From JARLGU01 sp036504535 (GTDB lineage: Bacteria; Armatimonadota; Armatimonadia; Armatimonadales; Capsulimonadaceae), in NCBI GenBank assembly GCA_036504535.1, contig DASXUY010000014.1, forward strand, positions 1-64,000: a stretch of 64,000 nt of DNA. Reading direction: 5' to 3'. This document shows positions 8,752 to 16,519 of the stretch, piece after piece (position 1 is the first letter of the stretch; every line of letters begins with the position of its first letter). A model generated the notes under the pieces. It searched no databases, was not told the origin of the DNA, and saw only the letters and a list, made by a program, of their open reading frames with translations. The position numbers and the translations under genes were made by a program.

Positions 8752-9083
8752 CAGCAGACTAACGCAGCGAGGGATCAACGGTGGCGCCTTATGGCTCTCT
8801 ATGTATGGTCTACCACCGATGCGCGTTGCTGTGGCTGGGCACGCGCATTGATTGATGTCGTGCTCCTCAGAATTCGCTTGACACGCACCAACGTGCGTGA
8901 TAGAATGGTTATGCGTATAAACGATAAGTGGATCGATCGCATATCGAAGGTCAGCTAGGCGCGCAAGCTTGAAGAGATCTTACAGTATATCGCCTTATTT
9001 GCTTTCGTTGCAATGTTGGCAGCCTCCTGTCCCAATGCGCGCACGATCTCTCACACTCCAAGATTGAAAGAAATACGCCGACT
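8752..9083 (+). other. Intergenic region carrying the promoter of the secreted GH2 gene
   Basis: About 330 bp without a gene. It contains the promoter listed at 8878-8906 and a leader of roughly 170 nt before the next start codon. I found no riboswitch or terminator I could support. Confidence 0.5.
8878..8906 (+). promoter_or_regulatory. Sigma-70-type promoter with inverted repeat in the spacer
   Basis: TTGACA (8878-8883), exactly 17 bp, then TAGAAT (8901-8906). The spacer holds the inverted repeat ACGCAC-N4-GTGCGT (8883-8898), placed where a bound repressor would block RNA polymerase. It drives the large secreted GH2-like gene that starts at 9084. Confidence 0.65.
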
Positions 9084-12000
9084 ATGAGCACCGTTGCCAC
9101 ATTTCGCACTTGCTTCACCCTGCTGCTTGTTTTAGCAGCCGCAGTCAACATCGTCCATGCAGCTCCGGGTGTCGACGCGCCGACAGAGGCGGTTGACGCC
9201 ATGCCTCCTGCAGGTCAAGCAATCACATGGGGGAGCGAGCCTATCGAGGAGCTGAGTAGCACACGCGGGCAGATTGTTCTAAACGGCCTGTGGCGATGGA
9301 TGCCTGCTGTCGGGGATACGCCCGATGGCGGCTGGGGTCTGATTCGTGTTCCGGGAACGTGGCGGAGCTGGGGGCTGCCAGGGCTTGTGGCGCGTGGGCA
9401 GGGCAACGCGTGGAAGAAATCCGACCTGGGCACATGCGCACGCGCCTGGTATGAGCGTCCCCTCGCAATTCCAAGCAATTGGGGGGACCGGCGGATAGAG
9501 ATTGATTTTTCTCGCGTTTCGACCGACGCACGCGTTTGGGTGAACGGGGTCGCCTGTGGGGAGGTCAATTGGCCAGCGGGAACCGTAGACATCACGAAGG
9601 CGGTCAAGGCGGGAACGACTGCGACTCTACGGGTACTCGTTGTCGCCGCTCCAAGTGATCGCGACATTGCCGGCTACTGGACTGGTGCCCGGTCGCTACC
9701 GCCTGATGACTGGATGACCAGGGCCGGATTGATCGGCGATGTGTTGCTAAAGTCGTCGCCGTCAGGAGGGCGAGTCGAGGACGTATTCGTGCAGCCGTCG
9801 GTAAGGAAGCACCAACTTGGCCTTACCGTCGAAGTTGCTGGAGCCGTTGCGGGATTAGTGCAATGGACGGCAAAGGTCCTGGACGAAAAGGGGCAGGAAG
9901 AGAAACGGTTTACCGCCTCCACGACATTGACTGCGGGCGACTCCACTGTGACGCTGGCATTTCCGTGGGCGAACCCGCAGCTCTGGGATGTTGGGCAGCC
10001 ATACCTTTACACGTTGCATCTCGAAGCTGCGGGAGTTGGTCTCGCTGACGATTACGCACAGCGATTTGGATTCCGCGAGTTCTGGATTGATGGACGCAAG
10101 TATTTCCTAAACGGAACCGAGTTTCGGGCTCGCCCCGGCCTTGCTACCAATGCGGGGCGGTATGGGCGCGAGGCGGTTGAGCGGGATCTGCGAGAACTTG
10201 CCGATTTCGGGTTCAACCTGGCGGAGGATTGGCCCATGGACCCAGGTCAGCGCGGTAGCCTCGAGTATCGCGAGGCGCTAAGCGATGGGGCGGACCGAAT
10301 CGGTTTGCCGATTACTGGCATCGTTAACGATATGACGCCATACCTCGATGGGAAGGTGACCACACGCAATCGATACGAGGCGCGGATGGCCGCTGACTTG
10401 AAGCGGTATAGGAATCATGCATCAATCGTGATGTGGGGGACAACAGCGAACGCCTTTGGATGGTTCGATGACCAAAACCCCCGCTATTTAGGACGAACGG
10501 TCATTCCCGCTAATGCCGCAGGGCAAGTACGAGGTGATCTAGCCCGCGCGTTGATCACTGTCGTGAAGAAGCACGATCCGACGCGACCGGTCTTTACTCA
10601 CGCGGGCGGGCATGTAGGGGATGTTTACAACACCAATACCTACCTAAACATAATCCCGCTGCAAGAGCGAGCCGAGTGGCTGTCGGATTGGGCGACAAAC
10701 GGCGAAACGCCATTCTGGGCGGTTGAGTTCGGCACGCCTCTCGGCACAACGTTCTTGCGTGGGCGTCACGATGACGGCCAGGCGGAAGGGACGGAGCCGT
10801 TCGTGTCGGAGTATTGCGCCATTTATTTTGGCAAAGACGCTTACAAGAACGAGATGGACGAGTACCGGCAGCAGATCCGCACAAAGTTCAAGACCGGCCA
10901 GCAATACGCGAGTTGGCACAGTGCGTCGATTCTCTCGAATACGTCCGACTTCCAGCAGTTGCAGGCCATCTTCGACACTCAAACGTATCGAGCCTGGAGG
11001 ACGTCGGGGCTTTCCGGAGGGGCTCTCCCGTGGGCTGCTGGCTACCGCTTCGGTGGCGGTACCCGTGAGACGCTAAACGTAGGGCCGTTCGTTCCAGGAC
11101 GCCGTGGAACGTATCAGGCGACGGTAGACGTTGTCAAACCCGAGTTGTCGCCAGCGGGAGTCGCTTTGAAAGCCGCCCTTTCGCCCTCGTTAGTCTACAT
11201 CGGAGGTTCGCCGGCGTTCACGGATCAGGCGCATAACTTCCGCGCGGGAACGTTACTTAATAAGCAGGTCGTGTTGTTGAACGATACGCGTGCGCCTCAA
11301 ACATACTCCTATCGCTGGTCAATATCGGTGAACGGGAAGGCTCTGAGGGCGAGCGCTGGGAAGGGAACGCTGGCCATCGCGGAGACTCGATTTGCACCGA
11401 TACAGGTTATGCTTCCCAAGCAACTCGCCATGGAGAAGTGCGATGGCATAGTGACGCTTACGTGCAAAATAGGCGATTCGACGCAGACCGATTCGTTTGC
11501 TTTTCGCGTCTTTGCCTCTCGCCCAGTTACCGCGATGGGACCGATTGCTGTATTCGACCCACTGGGCGATACGAGCAGGCTACTCGCACGACTCGGCTAT
11601 AAGCCTTACCCGTGGAAGGGTGATGCGACGCCACTGGTTGTGGTTGGTCGCAAGGCTCTCAGTAGCGGCGCATTAATCCCGGCGGAATTGACGACGTATG
11701 TTGGGCATGGGGGGCGTGCGCTCGTTATGGGGCAGTCTCCCGATTACCTGCGGGATGCTCTTGGCTTCCGGACGACGTATCACCCTACTCGTCGTGTCTA
11801 TCGCATTGGAGGCGGTAATCCGATAGTCGCTGGCCTCGACGATACTGACTTGCGAGATTGGACGGGCAGTGGGACGCTTGTTGAGGCGTATCCCGTGACC
11901 TACAAGCGTTCGCAGAACGGTTCGCCCTACGCTGGGTGGCACTGGGGTAACCGGGGAAGCGTTGCCAGTGTGGCCGTCGAGAAGCCGCATCTCACCGGAT

Positions 12001-13313
12001 GGCGGCCTCTGTTGGAGTGCGAGTTTGACCTGGCGTATTCACCTCTCATGGAGCTCGACTATGGGCGCGGGCGCATAACGCTTTGCACTTTGGACCTGGA
12101 AGATCAGGCAGCTGTTGACCCGGTGGCTGAGAGGTTGGGTAAGCAGCTGTTGCGCTATGTGGCAACTGCTCCGATAGCGCCGCGCGCCGAGGCTGTCTAT
12201 GTAGGTGGCCCGAATGGCCAGAAAACGCTCGACACCCTTGGTCTTCTCTATAAGCGAGTTGAGACAATACCTGCAACTGCCGGGTTGGTCGTTGTCGGCG
12301 AGCAACCAGGAATAGAAGCTGTGCAGATTGAAGCGTTTGCTAAGGCTGGCGGCAAGGTGCTGTATTTGGCGAGGATTGATTCCGGTAGCGGTGTGACTAT
12401 TACGACCTCAACTGACTATCGCGGAGCGCTGTCCGTTCCGAATTGGCCCGAAGCGGCGGGTCTATCGCCTTCCGATTTACGCTGGCGGGTTAACGGTTCA
12501 ACGAGCCTGGTTTCGGCTGGCGCGGAGATTGGCGCGGAGGGCCAGCTTGGGCGTAGAGTGGTAGGTAAGGGCGTGATCGTCTGCTGCCAATTGGATCCCA
12601 ACCAGTTTGACGCCGACAGCAAGACCTACTACAGGCTGACACGGTGGCGGCAAACTCGTGGGCTTGCTCAAGTCATCGCTAATCTGGGTGGCAGCTTCAC
12701 CCACGATGAGCGTGCGCTGCGCCCCGACACTACCGTCGCGGACCGCTTGTCGCTTGCGTCTGGCATCTGGAAAGCTATCATGACGTCGCCTCTGTCGCCG
12801 TCGCCGAGCCCAGACAAGGGGTACGAAGATCCCGGTATCAGCGAGGCTGCGAAAAAATTGGTGTTGGCTAAAGCCGACGAAATGATAATGCAGACTGTGT
12901 CGGTGCCAGGACAATGGGAAAGCTACAAAGGAGCTCAATGGCAGGCAGACGGCGAGGGAGTATTGCGCAAGACCTTTGTTCTGCCCCTCTCGCTGGTGGG
13001 GAAAGAGTTAACGCTGTCTCTTGGGCTAGTGGACGACAATGATGCGACGTTCTTCGACGGCGAGCAGATAGGCGCGATGCAGGGCTGGAACAAGCTTCGG
13101 TCATATACCATACCGGCAGAGAAGGCGACACCAGGGAAGCACACAATCGCGGTGCGCGTTTGGGATCGGTTTGGCGGTGGAGGCTTTACGGGCCTGGCAG
13201 ACGATCTTTACATTAAGCCAGCAAAGACCGTCGCGCCCGCATCGATGTACCATCCAGATTACCGTACCGATTTCGATCTCGGCGACGACCCCTATCGCTA
13301 CGTTCGATGGTGA
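9084..13313 (+). CDS. Secreted GH2-like protein lacking the usual acid/base glutamate
   Basis: A 1409-aa exported protein with a Sec signal peptide (hydrophobic stretch about residues 8-26, cleavage near VHA-APG). GH2-type domains follow: jelly roll (about 60-230, with DARVWVNG), Ig-like sandwich (about 235-335) and TIM barrel (about 345-640). In the strand where GH2 enzymes have N-E, this protein reads WGTTANAF (N456-A457), so the acid/base glutamate is missing. The nucleophile glutamate is kept (AVEFGTP, E548). Behind the barrel are long regions including a probable GATase-like fold (about 830-960) and a final jelly-roll domain (about 1270-1390) with typical KTFVLP and GKHTIAVRVWD strands. 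It may be a binding protein or use a different mechanism. The stop codon lies 4 bp from that of the convergent parvulin gene. Confidence 0.75.
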   Translation: MSTVATFRTCFTLLLVLAAAVNIVHAAPGVDAPTEAVDAMPPAGQAITWGSEPIEELSSTRGQIVLNGLWRWMPAVGDTPDGGWGLIRVPGTWRSWGLPGLVARGQGNAWKKSDLGTCARAWYERPLAIPSNWGDRRIEIDFSRVSTDARVWVNGVACGEVNWPAGTVDITKAVKAGTTATLRVLVVAAPSDRDIAGYWTGARSLPPDDWMTRAGLIGDVLLKSSPSGGRVEDVFVQPSVRKHQLGLTVEVAGAVAGLVQWTAKVLDEKGQEEKRFTASTTLTAGDSTVTLAFPWANPQLWDVGQPYLYTLHLEAAGVGLADDYAQRFGFREFWIDGRKYFLNGTEFRARPGLATNAGRYGREAVERDLRELADFGFNLAEDWPMDPGQRGSLEYREALSDGADRIGLPITGIVNDMTPYLDGKVTTRNRYEARMAADLKRYRNHASIVMWGTTANAFGWFDDQNPRYLGRTVIPANAAGQVRGDLARALITVVKKHDPTRPVFTHAGGHVGDVYNTNTYLNIIPLQERAEWLSDWATNGETPFWAVEFGTPLGTTFLRGRHDDGQAEGTEPFVSEYCAIYFGKDAYKNEMDEYRQQIRTKFKTGQQYASWHSASILSNTSDFQQLQAIFDTQTYRAWRTSGLSGGALPWAAGYRFGGGTRETLNVGPFVPGRRGTYQATVDVVKPELSPAGVALKAALSPSLVYIGGSPAFTDQAHNFRAGTLLNKQVVLLNDTRAPQTYSYRWSISVNGKALRASAGKGTLAIAETRFAPIQVMLPKQLAMEKCDGIVTLTCKIGDSTQTDSFAFRVFASRPVTAMGPIAVFDPLGDTSRLLARLGYKPYPWKGDATPLVVVGRKALSSGALIPAELTTYVGHGGRALVMGQSPDYLRDALGFRTTYHPTRRVYRIGGGNPIVAGLDDTDLRDWTGSGTLVEAYPVTYKRSQNGSPYAGWHWGNRGSVASVAVEKPHLTGWRPLLECEFDLAYSPLMELDYGRGRITLCTLDLEDQAAVDPVAERLGKQLLRYVATAPIAPRAEAVYVGGPNGQKTLDTLGLLYKRVETIPATAGLVVVGEQPGIEAVQIEAFAKAGGKVLYLARIDSGSGVTITTSTDYRGALSVPNWPEAAGLSPSDLRWRVNGSTSLVSAGAEIGAEGQLGRRVVGKGVIVCCQLDPNQFDADSKTYYRLTRWRQTRGLAQVIANLGGSFTHDERALRPDTTVADRLSLASGIWKAIMTSPLSPSPSPDKGYEDPGISEAAKKLVLAKADEMIMQTVSVPGQWESYKGAQWQADGEGVLRKTFVLPLSLVGKELTLSLGLVDDNDATFFDGEQIGAMQGWNKLRSYTIPAEKATPGKHTIAVRVWDRFGGGGFTGLADDLYIKPAKTVAPASMYHPDYRTDFDLGDDPYRYVRW

Positions 13314-13317
13314 GCAC

Positions 13318-14508
13318 CTACTGCCCCTCGGGGCGCACTCGCTGGGGGAAGAGATCGTTGTAGCGCGGGTCGAAGACGACGATCTTTGCTTTCTCATTGA
13401 ACTCCGCGATCTCGCGGTCGGTGTCGGCGCCTTTGGTTGACTGCACTTGCTGTACGGCGAGGTCGGTCCAGCATTGCTGGAAAACGTCGTCGAGCTTCCT
13501 GGTAACGGCTGGGCGGCGTTCGAGGCAGCGAATCACCCACCAGATCCCGCGAATTTGCACGGGACTGCTGGTGTCGCCGGGGTTGAGCGAGAAGAGGGCG
13601 TCGGCCAGGCCCGGTATGCGGCATGAGGCGCGCGTAACCGATGGCAGCATGCCGCCGTTGCGCCTGCTAAGGTCATGGCTGAATTGCAGTGCCACGCTCG
13701 CGAAGGCAATCCCGGCATCGAGCCGAGCTTTAGCGTCGCCCGCCTCTTTCTCCGTTGGCGTGATAATGACTTGCGCGGTGACGGATTCGGGTGTGTAAAA
13801 CTTCGCCGTCGGGTTCGCCGGGTCTACGTTGCGTTTGTAATAAGCGACCACCATGGGGTCGGTGACGTGCGCTCCTGGTGCGAGGACGGCTTGTCGGGCG
13901 AGGTCAACTTGGATGGCGCGGTGGATATCGGCGGGCGACAACAGCTTTGACAATGGTCCCGTGGAGTATCCCGGCGTGCTTGCGATACCTTTGAACCGTT
14001 TCGCGATGTCGGCGTCCGTAGGCAGCACTTTTTTGGACGCGGCGAGTTGGAGTATCAACTCATCGTTAACCATGCTTGTCAGAACGGAACCGTGTGTTGA
14101 CCCTTCCATTGTCGCGTAGTAGCGAGGTTTGGTGATGGTAACGCCGTTCACCGAGACAAGTACATCCCGCGACCGGCGGTAGTTCACTCCTGCGACGATC
14201 CCGATGACCATGCCCAAGACTACTCCGCCCGCGACCAGCCATGCGACGACCTTCTTCGATATTCCGCTAGGCTGCGGCGCGTTGGGGTCGGAATAGTCGA
14301 CCGGTACATACTTTTGGGGCTTGGTGTAATCGTCGTCGGGCGGTTTCGACCACGGGAAGCGGAATGAACGCTTCGGGCGAGCAGCGGCCTTGTCTTCGGG
14401 GTACTCAAAGGGCTTGTAGGCGACGAGGCGTGGTTCGGACGAGTCTTTCGACCAAGGAAATCGCAAATTCGGGGCCTTTAGTGATTGATAAGCCAGCGCG
14501 GAGTGCAT
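13318..14508 (-). CDS. Membrane-anchored parvulin-type peptidyl-prolyl isomerase (SurA/PrsA-like)
   Basis: A 396-aa protein with a ~85-residue Pro/Lys-rich cytoplasmic N-terminus, one transmembrane helix (about 87-108) and an extracytoplasmic SurA-N/PpiC-like region. The latter begins with DVLVSVNGVTITKPRYY, typical of SurA/PrsA chaperones. The parvulin domain (about 225-320) has SHDLSRRNGGMLP and a late ALFSLNPGDTSSPVQIRGIWWVI core. It probably helps fold exported proteins. The N-terminus contains a short internal duplication: RFPWSK followed by an acidic stretch and a Tyr-Pro patch occurs twice (about residues 17-40 and 50-75). It is convergent with the GH2 gene. Confidence 0.8.
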   Translation of the reverse strand: MHSALAYQSLKAPNLRFPWSKDSSEPRLVAYKPFEYPEDKAAARPKRSFRFPWSKPPDDDYTKPQKYVPVDYSDPNAPQPSGISKKVVAWLVAGGVVLGMVIGIVAGVNYRRSRDVLVSVNGVTITKPRYYATMEGSTHGSVLTSMVNDELILQLAASKKVLPTDADIAKRFKGIASTPGYSTGPLSKLLSPADIHRAIQVDLARQAVLAPGAHVTDPMVVAYYKRNVDPANPTAKFYTPESVTAQVIITPTEKEAGDAKARLDAGIAFASVALQFSHDLSRRNGGMLPSVTRASCRIPGLADALFSLNPGDTSSPVQIRGIWWVIRCLERRPAVTRKLDDVFQQCWTDLAVQQVQSTKGADTDREIAEFNEKAKIVVFDPRYNDLFPQRVRPEGQ

Positions 14509-14539
14509 GGGCTGAACGCGCTGGCTCGTGATGGAGTCA

Positions 14540-15187
14540 TTATACGGTAAATGTTGGCATTACGCGGTCCGAAGTCCGCCGCTTCACAACCAGCCCGACG
14601 CTGAATAGCGCCAGCATAAGGCCGAAGCTGACCCACGTGCTGAGCTCGGGAGTGGGGGTGGGCGCGGGGACGTAGTTGGACACGGAGTACTGGCCGGTCG
14701 TGACAGGAGCGGAGCCTGGTGTGTAGGTAACGGAGCCGTAGTTAATGTTAGGTTGGCCCGCCACGGAAAAGGTGCTAAAAAACGAATTGCTGGGATCGTA
14801 GATTACAGTAAAGTGGAACATGTTATTCGTGAACGGAGGCGGATCAGCATATCGGCGATCAATATTACTTGCAGCTCCGCCCGGGTGGGACAGCAGAATA
14901 TTACTATTGCCAATCGCTGTGCTGTTCGAGTTGTGAGAATCGCTAATAAAAACCGAATTCGGTGGCGTTGTTATGTTGGAGACGAACGTCGCACCGGACG
15001 GCCCGGTGGACTGCAAGTTCAAGTAGTAAGTGTTAGATGGGACTAAAGGTACCGAAGTTAAGTCGATGGTGACGTCGAAGGTCTGAGCGAACACTTTGCC
15101 CGCAGAACCGACGCCAGCGAGAAGTGAAAGCGTGACCGTCAGGACTAAAGCAAAGCGCAACGAGCGCAAACGAGCGAGGTACTGCAT
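14540..15187 (-). CDS. PEP-CTERM-like exported protein, copy B
   Basis: A 215-aa exported protein with an N-terminal signal sequence (cleavage near VFA-QTF), a beta-rich Gly/Ser/Thr/Asn body, and a C-terminal sorting signal: PELSTW, a hydrophobic helix (FGLMLALFSVGLVV) and KRR. This matches the PEP-CTERM/exosortase layout, with PEL in place of PEP. It is a tandem paralogue of the next gene: both start the mature part with QTFDVT and their C-terminal helices are nearly identical. The start is set at ATG 15187 by aligning the two leaders (CGGAGACCA then ATG); an in-frame ATG two codons earlier is less likely. The stop is only 31 bp from the start of the parvulin gene. It is preceded by a sigma-54-type promoter. 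Confidence 0.78.
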   Translation of the reverse strand: MQYLARLRSLRFALVLTVTLSLLAGVGSAGKVFAQTFDVTIDLTSVPLVPSNTYYLNLQSTGPSGATFVSNITTPPNSVFISDSHNSNSTAIGNSNILLSHPGGAASNIDRRYADPPPFTNNMFHFTVIYDPSNSFFSTFSVAGQPNINYGSVTYTPGSAPVTTGQYSVSNYVPAPTPTPELSTWVSFGLMLALFSVGLVVKRRTSDRVMPTFTV

Positions 15188-15297
15188 GATCATGGTCTCC
15201 GAGGCCGAATGGCGGGATACCGGTGATCCGCAGTCACGGGTAGAGGTTCTCTTGCATTCGGAACGTCAGCTGGGAATCGGTTCCGGTACAGTTACTG

Positions 15298-15312
15298 GCA
15301 TGATATGTGCCA
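15298..15312 (-). promoter_or_regulatory. Sigma-54-type promoter of PEP-CTERM copy B
   Basis: On the minus strand TGGCAC-N5-ATGC keeps the invariant GG-N10-GC of RpoN promoters, with one mismatch from TTGC at the -12 element. The leader down to the start codon is strongly conserved with the upstream paralogue, including ATTCCCAG, GACGTTCC, GACTGCGGA and CGGAGACCA blocks. Confidence 0.6.
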
Positions 15313-15336
15313 GGTTGCTAATGAGGATTGATTATT

Positions 15337-15349
15337 TGTGACAGTCACA
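15337..15349. promoter_or_regulatory. Copy of the LacI-module operator upstream of PEP-CTERM copy B
   Basis: TGTGACAGTCACA is a perfect 6-1-6 palindrome. Its centre lies about 33 bp upstream of the -24 element. The same 13-mer (read on the other strand) sits at both lacI promoters (33262, 35369) and at the orphan promoter (35645). Confidence 0.65.
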
Positions 15350-15420
15350 TTGCTAGAGCATCCAATATCGCGCTAACTGCATGATTGTAGTCTAAGAATA
15401 TTGGGTCAGACATGCCGAGA

Positions 15421-15493
15421 GGCAACGTGGATGGCAAGGCGGGGCGAGGCGATATTAGAATCCAGAGTAGCCTCGCCGTCCACGAGTGTTGCC
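15421..15493 (-). terminator. Long three-part hairpin after PEP-CTERM copy A
   Basis: Nested complementary blocks pair over 73 bp: GGCAAC/GTTGCC, CGTGGA/TCCACG and GGCGAGGC/GCCTCGCC around a 19-nt loop. There is no clear T-run. It lies about 20 bp past the stop codon of the copy A gene and separates the two PEP-CTERM units; terminator or RNA-stability element. The rest of 15194-15514 holds the copy B promoter and operator. Confidence 0.5.
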
Positions 15494-15514
15494 ATTGGGG
15501 CAAATCTAACCTTC

Positions 15515-16168
15515 TTACACTGACAACGATCCGCCGGAGGTCACTCCCGCAGTGTCCGACCGTCGCCGCTTCACGACTAGCCCAACGCAAAACAGCGCCA
15601 GCATGAGGCCGAAGCTAACCCAGGTGCTGAGCTCGGGAGCGGGAGCTGGTGACCCGGAGTTGTAGTTGGAGATTGAATAAGCGCCAGTGGCAACTGGAGC
15701 AGAGCCGAAAACATAGGTCAAGGAACCGTAAGGCGGGTCGAGGCTACCGAGGTCGAACAACGTACTCGTCAGTCCGTTGCCTGCACCCGCACTTACAGAA
15801 AATGTGTAGACGTTAGGAGATCCGTCATAGAAGAACCACACCTGGCTGATCGAACTCGGGCTACCGCCGGGATGGGTCAGAGTAACGTCGCCGTTACCAG
15901 CGACGTTTGCGTTCGATTGACCGAAAATACCTAGATAAGTCGAATTGGTTGGGCCAGTGATGTTCGTCACAGTAGTAGTGGTACCGCTGAGCCCGGTTGA
16001 CTGAATGCTTAAATCGAATGTACCCGTGAGTGAAGCAGTGGTGCCAGCCAAGTCAACGGTAACGTCGAATGTCTGAGCTCTGGCGCTGCCTGTGAAGGCT
16101 ATGCCCACGAGAAGTGAGAAGGCAAGTGAGAGTGCGAAAGGAAGGCGTACTCGGCCGAAATGGCGCAT
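15515..16168 (-). CDS. PEP-CTERM-like exported protein, copy A
   Basis: A 217-aa paralogue of the adjacent gene. It has a signal sequence (SLAFSLLVGIAFTG, cleavage near ARA-QTF), a low-complexity beta-rich body, then APELSTW, the helix FGLMLALFCVGLVV and KRRRSD as a C-terminal sorting signal. Proteins of this class are exported, recognised by an exosortase and attached to or released at the cell surface, often with exopolysaccharide. No exosortase gene is in the window. ATG 16168 follows CGGAGACCAGGATC, as in the paralogue. The body differs from copy B much more than the promoter, leader and sorting signal do. Confidence 0.78.
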   Translation of the reverse strand: MRHFGRVRLPFALSLAFSLLVGIAFTGSARAQTFDVTVDLAGTTASLTGTFDLSIQSTGLSGTTTTVTNITGPTNSTYLGIFGQSNANVAGNGDVTLTHPGGSPSSISQVWFFYDGSPNVYTFSVSAGAGNGLTSTLFDLGSLDPPYGSLTYVFGSAPVATGAYSISNYNSGSPAPAPELSTWVSFGLMLALFCVGLVVKRRRSDTAGVTSGGSLSV

Positions 16169-16279
16169 GATCCTGGTCTCCGAACCTTAGGGACAGCAAT
16201 ACTTGTGCTCCGCAGTCGCGGGCAAGCGATGTATTGCGTCAGGAACGTCTTTCTGGGAATGGGTTCCAGCAACACACCC

Positions 16280-16294
16280 GCAATATTCGTGCCA
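16280..16294 (-). promoter_or_regulatory. Consensus sigma-54 promoter of PEP-CTERM copy A
   Basis: On the minus strand CTGGCACGAATATTGC matches the RpoN consensus (YTGGCACGrnnnTTGC) at every fixed position. The leader to the start codon is about 100 nt. The wider block GCAACCTGGCAC is identical to that of copy B. Confidence 0.75.
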
Positions 16295-16316
16295 GGTTGC
16301 TATAAGGAATTGCTAT

Positions 16317-16334
16317 CATTAACGTACGCTAATG
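16317..16334. promoter_or_regulatory. Palindrome upstream of the copy A sigma-54 promoter
   Basis: CATTAACGTACGCTAATG is an 18-bp palindrome with one mismatched pair. Its centre is about 34 bp upstream of the -24 element, the same offset as the unrelated palindrome of copy B. It could be an enhancer-binding-protein or repressor site. Confidence 0.45.
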
Positions 16335-16371
16335 AATGTGGAACGGGCTTTTATGTGTGCGCATGAAGAGC

Positions 16372-16404
16372 CAAAAACAGCCCGCAGCTTTTCGCAGCGG
16401 GCTG
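16372..16404 (-). terminator. Rho-independent terminator of the hsp20-lon operon
   Basis: CAGCCCGC and GCGGGCTG form an 8-bp GC-rich stem with an 11-nt loop. On the minus strand it is followed by TTTTTGG. It lies about 115 bp past the lon stop codon. The remainder of 16169-16519 shows only the copy A promoter region. Confidence 0.75.
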
Positions 16405-16519
16405 CTTATCACGAATGCCAACGTTCTGTGCCGCTCCGTGCCACATGCGCGACCGTCAATTGGGCCCTACGTCACGTTGGCACCGTCCGCGAAGGACGTC
16501 CTATCGGCGAGCGTTCGTC

